Positions 17,670 to 24,830 of a stretch of DNA of 64,000 nt are shown here, piece after piece. A program made the translations under genes and the position numbers. The notes below the pieces were generated by a model, which was not told the origin of the DNA, did no database searches, and worked only from the letters and a program-made list of their open reading frames with translations. The stretch is from Aquimixticola soesokkakensis (GTDB lineage: Bacteria; Pseudomonadota; Alphaproteobacteria; Rhodobacterales; Rhodobacteraceae): positions 1 through 64,000 of the forward strand of contig NZ_FWFS01000009.1 of the NCBI RefSeq assembly GCF_900172375.1, given 5' to 3'. Each line of letters starts with the position of its first letter. Positions within the stretch are counted from its first letter, which is position 1.

Positions 17670-18700
17670 ACGCGCGCGTTTGGGGAGGGCGCACCGGCAG
17701 GGGCCGCAGCATCGCGCGCCGCCAAAGCCGCCACCAAAAGGGTGAAATCCACATCGCGGCGATGGGCATTGTCCGACAGCACCCGCCGCCAGGCGCGCGC
17801 TCCGGGCGCACCGGCAAACAGCCCGAGCATGTGGCGCGTGATCTGCGCCAGCTTGCCGCCCGCGGCGAGATGGGCGGTGATGTAGGGCTCCATTTCGTGA
17901 ACGATCTGGGTGCGGGTTTTGGGGGGCTGCGCCGCGCCATAGATGCGCGCATCGGCGGTGCCCAGAATGTCCCACGGTTGGTGATAGGCCGCCCGTCCCA
18001 CCATCACCCCGTCCAGCCCCGCAGCAAGCTGCGCCTCCGCCTCATCGAGCGTTTTGATCCCGCCGTTGATTGACAGATGCAGGTCGGGAAAGCTCTGGGT
18101 CATCTGTTGGACCAGATCAAAGTCGAGCGGGGGAATGTCGCGGTTTTCCTTGGGGCTGAGGCCCTGCAACCACGCCTTACGGGCGTGGATTTGCACGCGG
18201 CGGACACCGGCTCTGGACAGCTGTTCAAGAAAGGCGGGAAGCACCTGCGCGGGGTCCTGATCATCCACGCCGATGCGGCATTTCACCGTGACCTCGACGC
18301 TGCTTGCGTCCTGCATCGCGTGCAGGCAATCGGCGACCAGATCGGGCGATTTCATCAGCACGGCGCCAAAACAGCCCGATTGGACGCGATCCGAGGGGCA
18401 GCCGACGTTGAGGTTGATCTCGTCATAGCCCGCAGCAGCGCCCAAGGCGGCGGCTTTGCCCAATTCCTGCGGATCGGAGCCACCAAGCTGCAACGCCAGA
18501 GGGTGTTCCTCGGGGCTGTGGTCCAGCAAATGCAACGCCCCGCCCCGCACAAGCGCGGGGGCGGTCACCATCTCCGTGTAGAGCAGGGTCTCGCGCGACA
18601 TGAGCCGGTGGAAATAGCGGCAATGGCGGTCGGTCCAATCCATCATCGGAGCCACGGACAGACGGGCTGCCGTTTGCAGGGGGCGGGGGGAGACGGGCAT
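17666..18700 (-). CDS. dusA: tRNA-dihydrouridine synthase A
   Basis: 344 residues. FMN-dependent TIM-barrel enzyme that reduces uridines in the tRNA D-loop. Motifs: VAPMMDWTDRHCRYFHRL at the start of the barrel, NLNVGCPSDRVQSGCFGA with the catalytic cysteine, VQIHARKAWLQGLSPKENR, LSINGGI and GVMVGRAAYHQPW. These wordings are DusA rather than DusB or DusC. The ATG at 18700 has AGAGG about 8 bases upstream; an in-frame TTG at 18730 is possible but adds residues outside the fold. The C-terminal 15 residues are alanine/proline-rich. The gene is convergent with the RpiR gene and overlaps it by 4 bases. Confidence 0.9.
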   Translation of the reverse strand: MPVSPRPLQTAARLSVAPMMDWTDRHCRYFHRLMSRETLLYTEMVTAPALVRGGALHLLDHSPEEHPLALQLGGSDPQELGKAAALGAAAGYDEINLNVGCPSDRVQSGCFGAVLMKSPDLVADCLHAMQDASSVEVTVKCRIGVDDQDPAQVLPAFLEQLSRAGVRRVQIHARKAWLQGLSPKENRDIPPLDFDLVQQMTQSFPDLHLSINGGIKTLDEAEAQLAAGLDGVMVGRAAYHQPWDILGTADARIYGAAQPPKTRTQIVHEMEPYITAHLAAGGKLAQITRHMLGLFAGAPGARAWRRVLSDNAHRRDVDFTLLVAALAARDAAAPAGAPSPNARV

Positions 18701-18814
18701 GGCGGTGACCTCTCTGGCAGGATCGGACAAGGGGGAGGCGTGTCAGGACACTTTGACAACGGATCGCGCCGATATAGCCCAAACTGGCGCAAAAGGAACC
18801 CCCAAGCCCTGCGC

Positions 18815-20848
18815 CTAAGGGGCAGGCAGCGCCGTGCGCGTGGTGGCACTTGCGGGTGCAAAGGCGAAGGGCAAAGCCTGGGGGGACGGCTGGGGCGCGG
18901 CCTGGGCCACTGCGTTTGCCGGGTCGTCTGACGGGTCGTCCTCAAGCGGGTCCTCGAAGGTGAGGCTGGCAACAAACAGGGCGCGTCCGTCGGGCAGCAT
19001 GACATCCGTTTGCCACAGCCTCAGATGCCAGCGCTTTCGCGCGCTCGCAGGGTCGGGCGGCAGGGCAAAGGCCAGATCTTGGGGCAGGTCGCGCCAGAAC
19101 AGGGGCACCACCAAGGGCGCGGGCAGGGGCTGTTGTGTCCACTGCGCCCAAAGCGCCTGCGCCAGCCGGCGCGGCGTGGGCACCGGGGCTGCCTGCCATC
19201 CTGCTGTCGCAAGGGCCGCGCCAAGCGTGGCGGCATCGGGGCTTGCGAACACGCTGGACAGGGGCGCGCGCGCTCGGCCCAGCAGGGTGGTGGTCGCCTG
19301 CGGCCAGCGATTTTCTGTCAGGATTTGGGCCGGATCGCTCAGCGTGAGCGCGGGGAGGGGCGGCAGGCTGTTGAGGGGGCTTTTGTGCAGCGCGGTGAGG
19401 CTCACGGCGGCGCAGATGGCCAGCGCAAACGGGCTGAGGGCGCGCAGCGACAGAGGCTGCGCTTGGGGGCTTTTAACGCGGGGGCGGCGCGACAGGGCTT
19501 CGCACAGGGCAATGCCGACCACCAGCCAAAGCGCGCCCACAAGATAGCCGTTGAGCACATCCGAGAGGTAATGCTCGACCAGATACAGGCGGCTCAGGCC
19601 GATGAAAAACGCAAATGTCAGTGCCAAAAGCCCCGCAAGCGTGCCGCTAAGGGCGCGAATTTTCCACAGCACATAAAAGAACATCCCCCAGATCGCGACC
19701 GAGGCGGCGGCATGGCCGCTGGGAAAGCTGCCGGAGGTTTCGACAAAATACCCCAAGGGCGAGCGCGGGCGGTTGAACAGGATTTTGAGCAAGGTGACAC
19801 TGCATTGGTTGCCGATCACCACGATCCACAGCCCCAGAACCAGTGCGCGGCGGCGCAAAAGCGCAAGGGTCAGGGTCATGCCGATCAGCAGCGTGACAAG
19901 GATGCGCCAGCTGCCAAAATCGGTGATCGTTCCAAAGAGCGTGATCAGCGGCGGGCTGCGCAGCGCGAAAAACACATTGGCCACGCGCAAATCGGTCTCG
20001 GTGACCTGTGCTGAGGTGACGAAATCAAAGGTCGATTCCGCATAGGCGGCGCAGAGATACGCAAAGACCAGCGCCAGAAACGTGGCAGGCAGGCCGCTGA
20101 AACGGTCGCTGCGCAGGCGCGCTTTGAGGGCGGCGGCGCTGCGGGGATGGCGCGCGACGCTCTGTTCGACCCGCGGGTGGGTGCGTATCTCGTGCCACAG
20201 GGAGCGGCACAGCGCGATGAGAGGGGGCAGGCTGCGCCGGACCTGCCAAACCAAAAGCCACAGCGCGCCGGTGATCAGCGCCACCGCCCCGCCAAAGGCC
20301 AGAAGGCGCGGCGTGGCCGCGCCCATGGTCGCCGCGGCACTGCCGAAAAAATATCCCAAAGCCGGCAAGGTAAGCGCATAGGGCAGCGCACTGGCGATAT
20401 TCCACAGCGTAAAGCGGCGTCGCTCCATGCCCGCCATCGCGGCCGCAAAGGGCACAAAGGCCGACAGTGGCCCCAAAAACCGCCCCACAACCATGGCAAA
20501 GCCGCCGTAGCGTTGCAGCAGGCCGCGCGCGCGCACCAGTTGCGCGGCCCCCGGGAGTTTGGGCGCGCCGCCCTCTTTTGTGGCCAGGCCGCGGGTCGCC
20601 AGACGCCCGAGGCGATAGCTGATTTCGCTGCCAAGGATGGTGCCACCTGCGACGAACCACGCCAGATCGAAAAAGTCGATGACGCCGCGCTGGACGAGAA
20701 TGCCACCCGCGATCACCGCCAAGGCGCCCGGGGCGATCATCCCTGTCAGCACGACGGCCTCCAGCAAGGCGCAGGCCGCGAGAAACCAGTAGGTCCAGAT
20801 GCCCAGGGATTGCAAGGACGGCAAAAGTTGATCGAGGCTGTGGGGCAC
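18815..20848 (-). CDS. DedA-PAP2-LssY fusion membrane protein
   Basis: 677 residues in three blocks. Residues about 5-215 are a DedA/SNARE-associated membrane protein (VLTGMIAPGALAVIAGGI, GRFLGPLSAFVPFAAAMAGM). About 240-440 is a PAP2 phosphatase with all three motifs: KILFNRPRSP, GSFPSGHAAAS and SRLYLVEHYLSDV. About 490-640 matches the soluble C-terminal domain of LssY-like proteins (LSSVFASPDAATLGAALATAGWQAAP, RKRWHLRLWQT). The likely role is undecaprenyl or lipid phosphate recycling coupled to a DedA flippase. The start is GTG 20848, where GGAG sits six bases upstream; the frame stays open to 21973, but that extension crosses other genes. Legionella LssY has similar architecture. Confidence 0.8.
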   Translation of the reverse strand: MPHSLDQLLPSLQSLGIWTYWFLAACALLEAVVLTGMIAPGALAVIAGGILVQRGVIDFFDLAWFVAGGTILGSEISYRLGRLATRGLATKEGGAPKLPGAAQLVRARGLLQRYGGFAMVVGRFLGPLSAFVPFAAAMAGMERRRFTLWNIASALPYALTLPALGYFFGSAAATMGAATPRLLAFGGAVALITGALWLLVWQVRRSLPPLIALCRSLWHEIRTHPRVEQSVARHPRSAAALKARLRSDRFSGLPATFLALVFAYLCAAYAESTFDFVTSAQVTETDLRVANVFFALRSPPLITLFGTITDFGSWRILVTLLIGMTLTLALLRRRALVLGLWIVVIGNQCSVTLLKILFNRPRSPLGYFVETSGSFPSGHAAASVAIWGMFFYVLWKIRALSGTLAGLLALTFAFFIGLSRLYLVEHYLSDVLNGYLVGALWLVVGIALCEALSRRPRVKSPQAQPLSLRALSPFALAICAAVSLTALHKSPLNSLPPLPALTLSDPAQILTENRWPQATTTLLGRARAPLSSVFASPDAATLGAALATAGWQAAPVPTPRRLAQALWAQWTQQPLPAPLVVPLFWRDLPQDLAFALPPDPASARKRWHLRLWQTDVMLPDGRALFVASLTFEDPLEDDPSDDPANAVAQAAPQPSPQALPFAFAPASATTRTALPAP

Positions 20849-21013
20849 AGAGGTCTCCAAGGTAAGCGGCCGGACCTGTTTCCGGCCCTGTGATATCTGC
20901 GCGCGGTTTCTCACCAAATCGGATCGGCGGCATTGCAAATTTGTAATGTCGTTGACGGGTAAATGAAACGGGCAGGGCGCAAATCTATCACAACACCACA
21001 CAGGAGATCTGAC

Positions 21014-21211
21014 ATGACGAAACTGAAAAACATTCTGGGCGCGACTTTGGCTGGCCTTGCCGCATTGGCGGCCTTGGGGGCGGGGATCTTGTTCGTTGCC
21101 ACTGCGGTTGTCATCGGCGCGATGTTGGCCTTGGCGGCGCGCATCACCTTTGCCGCGCGCCCCGCAGCGGCGCCTGAGGCGCCCGCGCCCTGCGAAGAAG
21201 CTGCGGCCTAG
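21014..21211 (+). CDS. Small membrane protein, unknown function
   Basis: 65 residues. One long or two short hydrophobic segments (ILGATLAGLAALAALGAGIL and VATAVVIGAMLALAARI) are followed by an alanine/proline tail PAAAPEAPAPCEEAAA. AGGAGA lies six bases before the ATG at 21014, a good site, and codon use matches the surrounding genome. It is divergent from the DedA-PAP2 gene and upstream of the two-component operon. I do not recognise a family. Confidence 0.6.
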   Translation: MTKLKNILGATLAGLAALAALGAGILFVATAVVIGAMLALAARITFAARPAAAPEAPAPCEEAAA

Positions 21212-21310
21212 GGGCAAGCTTGGGGCCGATCGGGCACATGCGCTCTGCCAAAGGGGCGCGGATCTGCTATACAGGGGGCAAAGCGTGGCAATGCTTTGCC
21301 GGCAGGGCGG

Positions 21311-21340
21311 CCCCCGATGGCCCCCGATGGCCCCTGATGG
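21311..21340. repeat. Three tandem 10-bp units upstream of the response-regulator gene
   Basis: cccccgatgg, cccccgatgg and cccctgatgg lie about 50 bases upstream of the response-regulator start, close to where its promoter or leader would be. Confidence 0.8.
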
Positions 21341-21391
21341 TTCCGGTGGGCGGCGGTGCAAACTGGCCAGTGGCATGTGACAGGACGTGAT

Positions 21392-22066
21392 ATGAAAATT
21401 CTCGTGGTCGAAGATGACGCGACAACCGGCGCCTATATTTGCGACGGGCTGCGCGAACTGGGGCATTCGGTTGATCTGTTTACCACCGGAACGCAGGGCC
21501 TGATCCAAGCGACCGTGGGCCAGTACGATGTGTTGGTGGTGGACCGGATGTTGCCCGAACTTGACGGCATCAGCCTTGTGAAAACCCTGCGCGGTGCGAA
21601 AAACTGGACGCCTGTGCTGTTTTTGACCTCGCTTGGCGGTGTGGACGACCGGATCGAGGGGCTGGAGTCGGGGGGCGATGACTATCTTGTCAAACCCTTC
21701 GCCTTTGGCGAATTGAGCGCGCGGATCGCGGCGCTGGGCCGTCGTCCGCAACCGCAGGACACGCCGACGGTTTTGACGGCGGGCGATTTGGAAATGAACC
21801 TTTTGACGCGCAAGGTCACGCGGGCAGGGCAGGTGATCGACCTCTTGCCGCGCGAGTTTGCACTGCTGGAGGTGCTGCTGCGGCGCAAGGGACGGGTCCA
21901 GACACGCACCATGTTGATGGAAAGCGTCTGGGACATCCATTTCGACCCGATGACCAATGTCGTCGACACCCATATCAGCCGGTTGCGCAGCAAGGTGGAC
22001 AAACCCTTTGCGCGCGAGTTGATTGAGACCGTGCGCGGATCGGGCTATCGTATTGATGCGCCCTGA
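21392..22066 (+). CDS. OmpR-family response regulator
   Basis: 224 residues. The receiver domain (1-115) has the acidic pair VEDDA, phospho-acceptor Asp51 (VLVVDRMLPELDG), Thr in FLTSLGG and Lys in YLVKPFAF. The C-terminal winged helix (about 130-220) reads LLPREFALLEVLLRRKG and VVDTHISRLRSKVDK, ending TVRGSGYRID. The ATG at 21392 follows AGGACG. The downstream kinase gene starts inside its last codons, so the two form a cognate pair. The stimulus is unknown. Confidence 0.9.
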   Translation: MKILVVEDDATTGAYICDGLRELGHSVDLFTTGTQGLIQATVGQYDVLVVDRMLPELDGISLVKTLRGAKNWTPVLFLTSLGGVDDRIEGLESGGDDYLVKPFAFGELSARIAALGRRPQPQDTPTVLTAGDLEMNLLTRKVTRAGQVIDLLPREFALLEVLLRRKGRVQTRTMLMESVWDIHFDPMTNVVDTHISRLRSKVDKPFARELIETVRGSGYRIDAP

Positions 22067-23522
22067 CGCCGCTCTGCACGCCCTCCTGCGCGCGCCCCGT
22101 GGCGCAGTGGCGCGCCTGTGCGGCGCGCGCCACTGGTTGGCGCGCTCGACCCCGATGCGGGTGACGATGATCCTTGTGGCGATTTTCGTGGTCGCCTCTG
22201 GCGCAAGTTTTGCAAGCGCCTATTTCGTCATTCGCAGCACTCTGGACAGCGCGTTTGCAAGCGAGATCGAGCAGCAGGTCACGCTCTACCAACAGCTTGG
22301 CACGCAGGCAGCCCTGGAACAGCGCCTGGCGAGCGATATCCGCACCAGCGATCCCGAGCTGACGCTGCTTCAGTACCAGCCCGACAGGGGCATGACCCTT
22401 GCGAATGTCGCACCGATTGCGCCGTTTCACGGAACGCGCGTCCTGTCAGAGCGGGCGCTGAAGGGGCGAAGAGGTGATCTTGCCGACAGCTATCTGGCCC
22501 GAAGCCTGCGGGTGGGCGCGGGCCAGTTGATCATCGCCAAATCGCGCGCGCAGGTGATCGAGATGGGGGAAATCATGCTCGGGGTCGTGCTGCTTGGTCT
22601 CTTGCCAAGCCTCGCGGTGGCCGCGGTTTCGGGGGGATTTCTCGCCCGCGTGTCCGGCCGTAAAATTGCGCGCATTCAAACGGTTCTGGAACAACTGACC
22701 TCGGGCCAGATGCGCGCGCGCGTCCCCCACGCACATCCCGCGCGCGACGATCTTTCGCAAATCGGGGCGGCGGTGAATACGATGGCCAGCGCACAGGAGG
22801 CGCTGATCGACTCGATGCGCCAGGTCACCGCCGACATTGCCCATGATTTGAAAACACCGATCCAGCGGGTGGCGGTGCTGTTGGACCGGCTTGAGCGCCA
22901 GTCGGATCTGAGCGCGCCGCAGCAGGCGCTGGTCGGGCAAGCGCAGGATCAAACCGCCCAGATCGTCAAAACGTTTCAGGCGCTGCTGCAACTTGCCCAG
23001 ATCGAAGGCGGCGCGGTGCGCGAGCGTCTGACCCGCACCGATCTGCGTCAGGTCACGGTGGATGTGGTTGAGTTTCTTGAGGCCGAAGCCGAGGCGCTGG
23101 GCGACCGCCTGTCGCTGGATATCGCGGGGGCAGGGCCGTTCGAGGTGGCGGGGGATCGGCATTTGCTGGCGCAGGTGCTGGCGAATTTGATCGAAAACAG
23201 CATGCGGCACACGCCTCGCGGCGCGCTGATCAGCGTTACGCTGCGCCGGATCGCCGGTGCGACGGCAGGGCAGGTTGAACTGTTGGTCTGCGACGACGGG
23301 CCGGGCATTCCGGCGGGTGAGCGCGACAAAGTGCTGCGCCGCCTGTACCGGATGGAAAAAAGCCGCACCACCGAGGGCAATGGGCTGGGCCTGAGCCTTG
23401 TGGCGGCGATTTGCGCCTTGCACGGTGCAAAACTGACCCTTGAGGCGGCGCCGAACGGTCAGGGAAGCGCCAAGGGGCGCGGGTTGCAGGTGCGCATCCT
23501 GTTTGCGGCGCTGCCGAAGTAG
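22056..23522 (+). CDS. Two-component sensor histidine kinase
   Basis: 488 residues. Two membrane segments (about 37-59 and 172-196) flank a periplasmic domain of about 110 residues, followed by a HAMP linker (GRKIARIQTVLEQLTSGQMR). The HisKA motif TADIAHDLKTPIQRV has His263. The ATPase domain has N box LANLIENSMRHTPRG, G1 DDGPGIP and G2 GNGLGLSL. The ATG at 22056 overlaps the response-regulator stop by 11 bases, so translation is coupled. It is the partner of the 21392-22066 regulator. Confidence 0.9.
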   Translation: MRPDAALHALLRAPRGAVARLCGARHWLARSTPMRVTMILVAIFVVASGASFASAYFVIRSTLDSAFASEIEQQVTLYQQLGTQAALEQRLASDIRTSDPELTLLQYQPDRGMTLANVAPIAPFHGTRVLSERALKGRRGDLADSYLARSLRVGAGQLIIAKSRAQVIEMGEIMLGVVLLGLLPSLAVAAVSGGFLARVSGRKIARIQTVLEQLTSGQMRARVPHAHPARDDLSQIGAAVNTMASAQEALIDSMRQVTADIAHDLKTPIQRVAVLLDRLERQSDLSAPQQALVGQAQDQTAQIVKTFQALLQLAQIEGGAVRERLTRTDLRQVTVDVVEFLEAEAEALGDRLSLDIAGAGPFEVAGDRHLLAQVLANLIENSMRHTPRGALISVTLRRIAGATAGQVELLVCDDGPGIPAGERDKVLRRLYRMEKSRTTEGNGLGLSLVAAICALHGAKLTLEAAPNGQGSAKGRGLQVRILFAALPK

Positions 23523-23731
23523 CGCACCCAGCCCCCTTGCAACTAGGGCGCACTGCGGCGTTGCCGGTCGGTCAGGGCGCGCTTGGCAGGCCCTTCTGCG
23601 GGGGGCGATGCAGACGGCGATGCGCGCCGTGATTCAGGCCATAATCAAAAAAATGAAACAGTTCTAAGGGGCTTAACCTGAAATTCAGGTTTTTTGGACA
23701 AAGATTGTGCATCAGGAAGTGGGAACGAGCG

Positions 23732-24088
23732 ATGCAGGCACTCATAGTCGAAGATGATCCAAATCTGCGATTCATGTGGGAAGAAACCCTTGAAGGCGAA
23801 GGCTTCGAGGTGTTGTCGGTCGATTCCTGCCGTCTGGCGATGCAGGCCTTGTTGCGCCGTCCCTTTGATTTGGTCGTGCTGGACCTGTTTGTGGCCGATG
23901 GCAATACGATCGCCTTGTCGGATTGGGTAAAAATCCGCACGCCCGCGACCAAGATGATCATGCTGACCGGATCGGACGTGTTCTTGAACAACGAACATTT
24001 TGAAACCGCCTCAAGTCCTGACTGGTTCTTGCGCAAGCCTGTCCAGGCCAAGGACCTTGCGGCGATGGCGAATTATCTGGTCGGGTGA
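23732..24088 (+). CDS. Single-domain response regulator (receiver only)
   Basis: 118 residues covering one receiver domain: LIVEDDPNLRFMWEE, phospho-acceptor Asp51 (LVVLDLFVADGN), Thr in IMLTGSDVF and Lys in WFLRKPVQAK. There is no output domain, so it acts by protein contact or phosphotransfer. The ATG at 23732 has GGAA seven bases upstream. A 15-bp minisatellite begins 16 bases after its stop. A kinase and another lone receiver lie 360 bases downstream on the other strand, so the two receivers could share a phosphorelay. Confidence 0.85.
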   Translation: MQALIVEDDPNLRFMWEETLEGEGFEVLSVDSCRLAMQALLRRPFDLVVLDLFVADGNTIALSDWVKIRTPATKMIMLTGSDVFLNNEHFETASSPDWFLRKPVQAKDLAAMANYLVG

Positions 24089-24104
24089 ACTTCCGCCGCT
24101 GCCC

Positions 24105-24224
24105 GGGCACAAGCGACACGGGCACAAGCGACACGGGCACAAGCGACACGGGCCCAAGCCACATGGACACAAGCCACATGGACACAAGCCACATGGACAC
24201 AAGCCACATGGACACAAGCGGCCC
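24105..24224. repeat. Minisatellite: eight 15-bp units
   Basis: Units 1-3 are gggcacaagcgacac, unit 4 is the hybrid gggcccaagccacat, units 5-7 are ggacacaagccacat and unit 8 is ggacacaagcggccc. The change of unit type halfway along shows that two variants expanded separately. It lies in the 361-base gap between convergent receiver genes (24089-24449). In one frame it reads repeated pentapeptides (TSDTG, TSHMD) from a GTG at 24085 that overlaps the upstream stop, but nothing else supports a gene. Confidence 0.95.
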
Positions 24225-24305
24225 GGGCGAAGTAGCGCCCGATGGTCAAGGCGGAGGGCATGGCGCGCCCTGTCAGGCGCGCACAGGCGGTCAGTGATCC
24301 GCTAG

Positions 24306-24368
24306 ACGCCGGACCCTTTAAACGCCGGACCCGTTGAAGCCCGGACCTGTTAAGCCCGGACCCGTTTA
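24306..24368. repeat. Four degenerate 15-16 bp units (core acgccggaccc/agcccggaccc)
   Basis: Units begin at 24306, 24322, 24338 and 24353, each a c-g-rich core followed by gtt/ttta. The array sits 80 bases beyond the 15-bp minisatellite in the same intergenic gap and has a different unit. No hairpin with a T run was seen. Confidence 0.7.
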
Positions 24369-24449
24369 GCCCAATCGTTTAAAACCCAGCCTATCGCGTC
24401 CCCGCAGTCGCGAAACGGGCCTTGCGCCCGCATGGGGCGGCCAGAACCC

Positions 24450-24830
24450 TTAGGTGGCGCGCAAACTCTCCAGCACCGTCGCAATCTTTGCCCGTGTGAT
24501 CGGCTTGGAAATGACACCGTTGAACCCTGCTGCGCTGGCAACTTGGGAATCATGCCAAAATGTATCTGCGGTGACCGCAAAGACCGTCAGGTTGCGCGGC
24601 GGGTCGTCATGGGCGCGGCGAATTTCACGCGTGGCATGGTCGCCGGTCATGACAGGCATGTGGATGTCCATGAAAATAGCGTCAAAGCGACCGCTATTTT
24701 GCGAGAGCGTTTCCAGACAGGCCTGGCCGTTGGGGACTTCTTCACACCCCACGCCAAGATCATCAAGCATTTCGCTCATCAGAAACCGGCTGGTGGGATC
24801 ATCTTCGACGATTAGAATGTGCGATTTCAT
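24450..24830 (-). CDS. Single-domain response regulator, partner of the TorS-like kinase
   Basis: 126 residues, receiver domain only: ILIVEDDPTSRFLMSEMLDD, phospho-acceptor Asp55 (AIFMDIHMPVMTGD), Thr in FAVTADTF and Lys in GVISKPITR. The wording (MDIHMPVMDG-like, SKPI) is that of receivers attached to hybrid kinases such as TorS. The start overlaps the kinase stop as ATGA (24827-24830), so a hybrid kinase appears to be split here into two coupled genes. Confidence 0.85.
   Translation of the reverse strand: MKSHILIVEDDPTSRFLMSEMLDDLGVGCEEVPNGQACLETLSQNSGRFDAIFMDIHMPVMTGDHATREIRRAHDDPPRNLTVFAVTADTFWHDSQVASAAGFNGVISKPITRAKIATVLESLRAT

Noticed and set aside
20849-21973. N-terminal extension of the DedA-PAP2 frame
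   Set aside because: It runs through the divergent small-protein and response-regulator genes, has no domain features, and a good GTG start with GGAG exists at 20848.
24105-24224. CRISPR array
   Set aside because: Units of 15 bases are contiguous with no spacers, and there are no cas genes in the window.
24085-24297. 70-residue protein made of TSDTG/TSHMD pentapeptides
   Set aside because: GTG start without a ribosome-binding site of its own; every frame through a 15-bp repeat is periodic, so the pattern alone is not evidence of a gene. Kept only as a question in the findings.
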